Source: Papio anubis
Taxonomy: Eukaryota; Chordata; Mammalia; Primates; Cercopithecidae
Direction of reading: 5' to 3'
Assembly: GCF_008728515.1 (NCBI RefSeq)
Contig: NC_044977.1
Span: 190,701,987-190,765,986, forward strand
DNA length: 64,000 nt
The translations under genes and the position numbers were made by a program. The stretch's first letter is position 1; each line of letters opens with the position of its first letter. Positions 62,286-64,000 of the stretch are shown here, piece after piece. Under the pieces are notes generated by a model, which saw only the letters and a program-made list of their open reading frames with translations, did not search any database and had not been told where the DNA came from.

Positions 62286-62297
62286 AAAAGAAAATTT

Positions 62298-64000
62298 GGA
62301 CTTTGAAAGCCTTGCATCTATTTTATTGTTTCTTAAGAACCACATCCCAGATTGTAAAATACCTGTATGTATAGAACTTGAATGTGTTCACTGGTTCTTC
62401 AGACATGCATGAACATGAGGACACATCTCAGAGACTATCCTGGGGATGAGGGCTTCTAATTATATGGTATGTTGAGGCCATATTTTCGTGGAAAGTGAGC
62501 TCTTTAGACTAACAAAGTCTGGGGCCTGGTTTTGCTGCAGGAAGCTGTGTGTTTAGTAAAGCAGCTGTTCTGAGTTCTCTCTGGGGGCCAGTCTCTGGGG
62601 AAGAAAAACTCTCCTCCGGGTTCTCAGGAGGGCTGAGTTGGGCTTGACAAGATCATTTGGTTTCAAAGAACTAGACCCTGCTTTGCAACTGAGTCTCCCA
62701 GGGAGAAGGTGTCACTAAGCACAGATTCATCTGGCCTCGAGGGGATCATATTGTCATTTTCAGAGGAAAAAGCCCCAGAGTATTTTGATGGGGAACTCTC
62801 AGCCCCTGACACGCTGTCGCTACTGCAAATTTCATGAGGCTGGTTCTGTAGCTTCTCACAGACGCAACAGGTTGAATCGAAGACATTAAAATCATTGTGA
62901 AACTCTTGTCTACTATTGCTGGTGATAAGTATCCTAGGATCTGATATTGTTTGATTGATTAAGACCAGTTGGCATGGAAGGGAGAGATGGAAGCTCCAAG
63001 AAACCAAGAATTGCTCCCCTCTCTGGACCATAGTGTGCATGAGGAACATGAGTCTCATTGGAGATCCCAAGATGAGCAGTGGGGAGCCTGGCCCAGAACC
63101 CACAACTCCTCCTGCCCTCTCCTCCAGCGCCCTATTGCCCATGACTGACTCCCCTCACACATGACCCCATGACTCCCCTCACACATGAGGCTGAGGCAGG
63201 GCACCCAGGACACAGGGCCGGAACATGCTTTTGGACATCCCGAAACTCCTCCAACTGAGCTCAGTCCCTGAGCACTGATGCCAACTGTGGAGCATCGGGT
63301 GAAGATGGCAACACTCTGGAGGCCCACAGGGCAAAGGTGCCACATTGGATGGAGACTGCCTGGCAACTCCCACTCTAGGCAGGCAAAGCCAAAGGATACT
63401 CAGCACCAGGAAACTGACCAGGAAATGTGGGAATGGCTATCTGGGGCAGAGAGAACCTCACAGTCATCTAATTTAAACTCCAGGAGCTAACCGCCGCTTC
63501 TTTGTCCCTTCCTCCTAGATCTGAGTTGTAATCCCTGGGACCACGTAGAACATACCTAACTACTTTTCCAAGGATCAGAAATGTGAAGAGGGCACATCCT
63601 CTACTCCTGCTTCCCAAGTCCTTTCCAATCCCCACCTTCCCACATCCCTCAGCTCCTGCTCGTTTGACAAGCTCTTCATTCAGACCTGTCTGAGCCTGGT
63701 TTCTCTCCTGTGGCTCTCCCCTCCGTCCGTGTCTCTAAAAGGTGATGTCCAGAACAGTGGATGGTACCTACACTGGGCAGTGCCTCCCTCACTGTGGACC
63801 ATATATCTCCATTAATACAACCATTAACCACATTACCTTTTTGGTTACCACTGGCCACTGACAAGGCTTACATGATACTTGCTCCCTAAGACCCAAAACT
63901 TGGCCCAATCTTGTCCTCGTATGCATAGGGACAAAAGTCCCCAACAAACTCAACTCCTCAAAGAAGTGGAAAGTCAACCTTATTCAGTGGCGTTTTCAGT
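62298..64000. other. Unassigned 1.7-kb stretch to the window end
   Basis: A 159-codon minus frame (62663-63142) and several smaller ones lack motifs. A 24-bp two-copy repeat GACTCCCCTCACACATGA occurs at 63147 and 63171. No repeat family or exon recognised; it may hold unique sequence. Confidence 0.45.

Noticed and set aside
1..64000. Human origin
   Set aside because: The AluY at 29858-30160 has the cercopithecid variant set. All other repeats are shared across catarrhines or older and do not argue for human. This is an inference from one element, so it is kept below certainty.

Overview
This is a 64-kb stretch of primate nuclear DNA with no protein-coding exon, tRNA, rRNA or other functional RNA gene that I can support. 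It is dense in primate and mammalian interspersed repeats: about 20 Alu copies (J, S and Y grades), L2, MIR and L1M remnants, MaLR, ERVL and ERV1 LTRs, MER5A and MER20 DNA transposons, a solo class-II LTR, and several mini- and microsatellites. All longer open frames fall in tandem repeats, Alu sequence or GC-rich unassigned sequence, none shows a domain, and the window reads as intergenic or intronic.

The most informative marker of origin is the AluY at 29858-30160. On its own strand it carries GCTCAAGCC, GAGACGGGCGG, GGGCGAGGTGGC and GATCTGGCCACTG. These are the variants I associate with the AluYR lineages of Old World monkeys rather than human AluY, so a cercopithecid (macaque, baboon or guenon type) is the likely source.

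Layout. 1-2 kb: a cut-off THE1/MST LTR, then an LTR16-type LTR followed by ERVL-like internal sequence. 2-6 kb: MIRs and one AluS. 5.9-6.5 kb: L2. 6.6-7.7 kb: an AluS, then an 18-unit, 33-bp GC-rich minisatellite in which 17 units carry a CCAAT box. 8-10.6 kb: AluJ and mostly unassigned sequence. 10.7-12.4 kb: the longest L2 of the window, interrupted by MER5A. 13-28 kb: MIR, L1M, L2, Alus and an MLT1-like LTR, part of which is duplicated 3.2 kb away. 29.3-30.7 kb: a solo MER11-type (HERV-K11/HML-8) LTR with a perfect 6-bp target duplication, split by the monkey-type AluY. 31-33 kb: L2 and MER5A, each split by an Alu. 33.6-34.8 kb: a GAT/GGT minisatellite whose central 0.4 kb looks like the same repeat with G changed to A. 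36-40 kb: L2, an ERV1 LTR, several Alus in unusual arrangements, and MER20. 40-42 kb: GC-richer unassigned sequence. 42-50 kb: L1M, L2, MIRs, a MaLR LTR and Alus. 50-52 kb: a GGAA microsatellite and a 37-bp minisatellite. 52-59 kb: Alu, an L1M 3' part with a TG/TA/CA hairpin, two MLT1 LTRs and an L2 with a fresh 65-bp duplication. 59-64 kb: mostly unassigned, with MIRs and two tandem Alus sharing one outer target duplication.

The items I consider most worth checking are the CCAAT array (7.1-7.6 kb), the strand-biased G-to-A tract (34.07-34.47 kb), and two short duplications that look templated rather than retrotransposed (121 bp at 18.0/21.3 kb; about 194 bp at 37.8/39.3 kb). Repeat families are named from memory of their consensus sequences. 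Boundaries without a target-site duplication are good to roughly 10-30 bases, or worse for MIR and L2.
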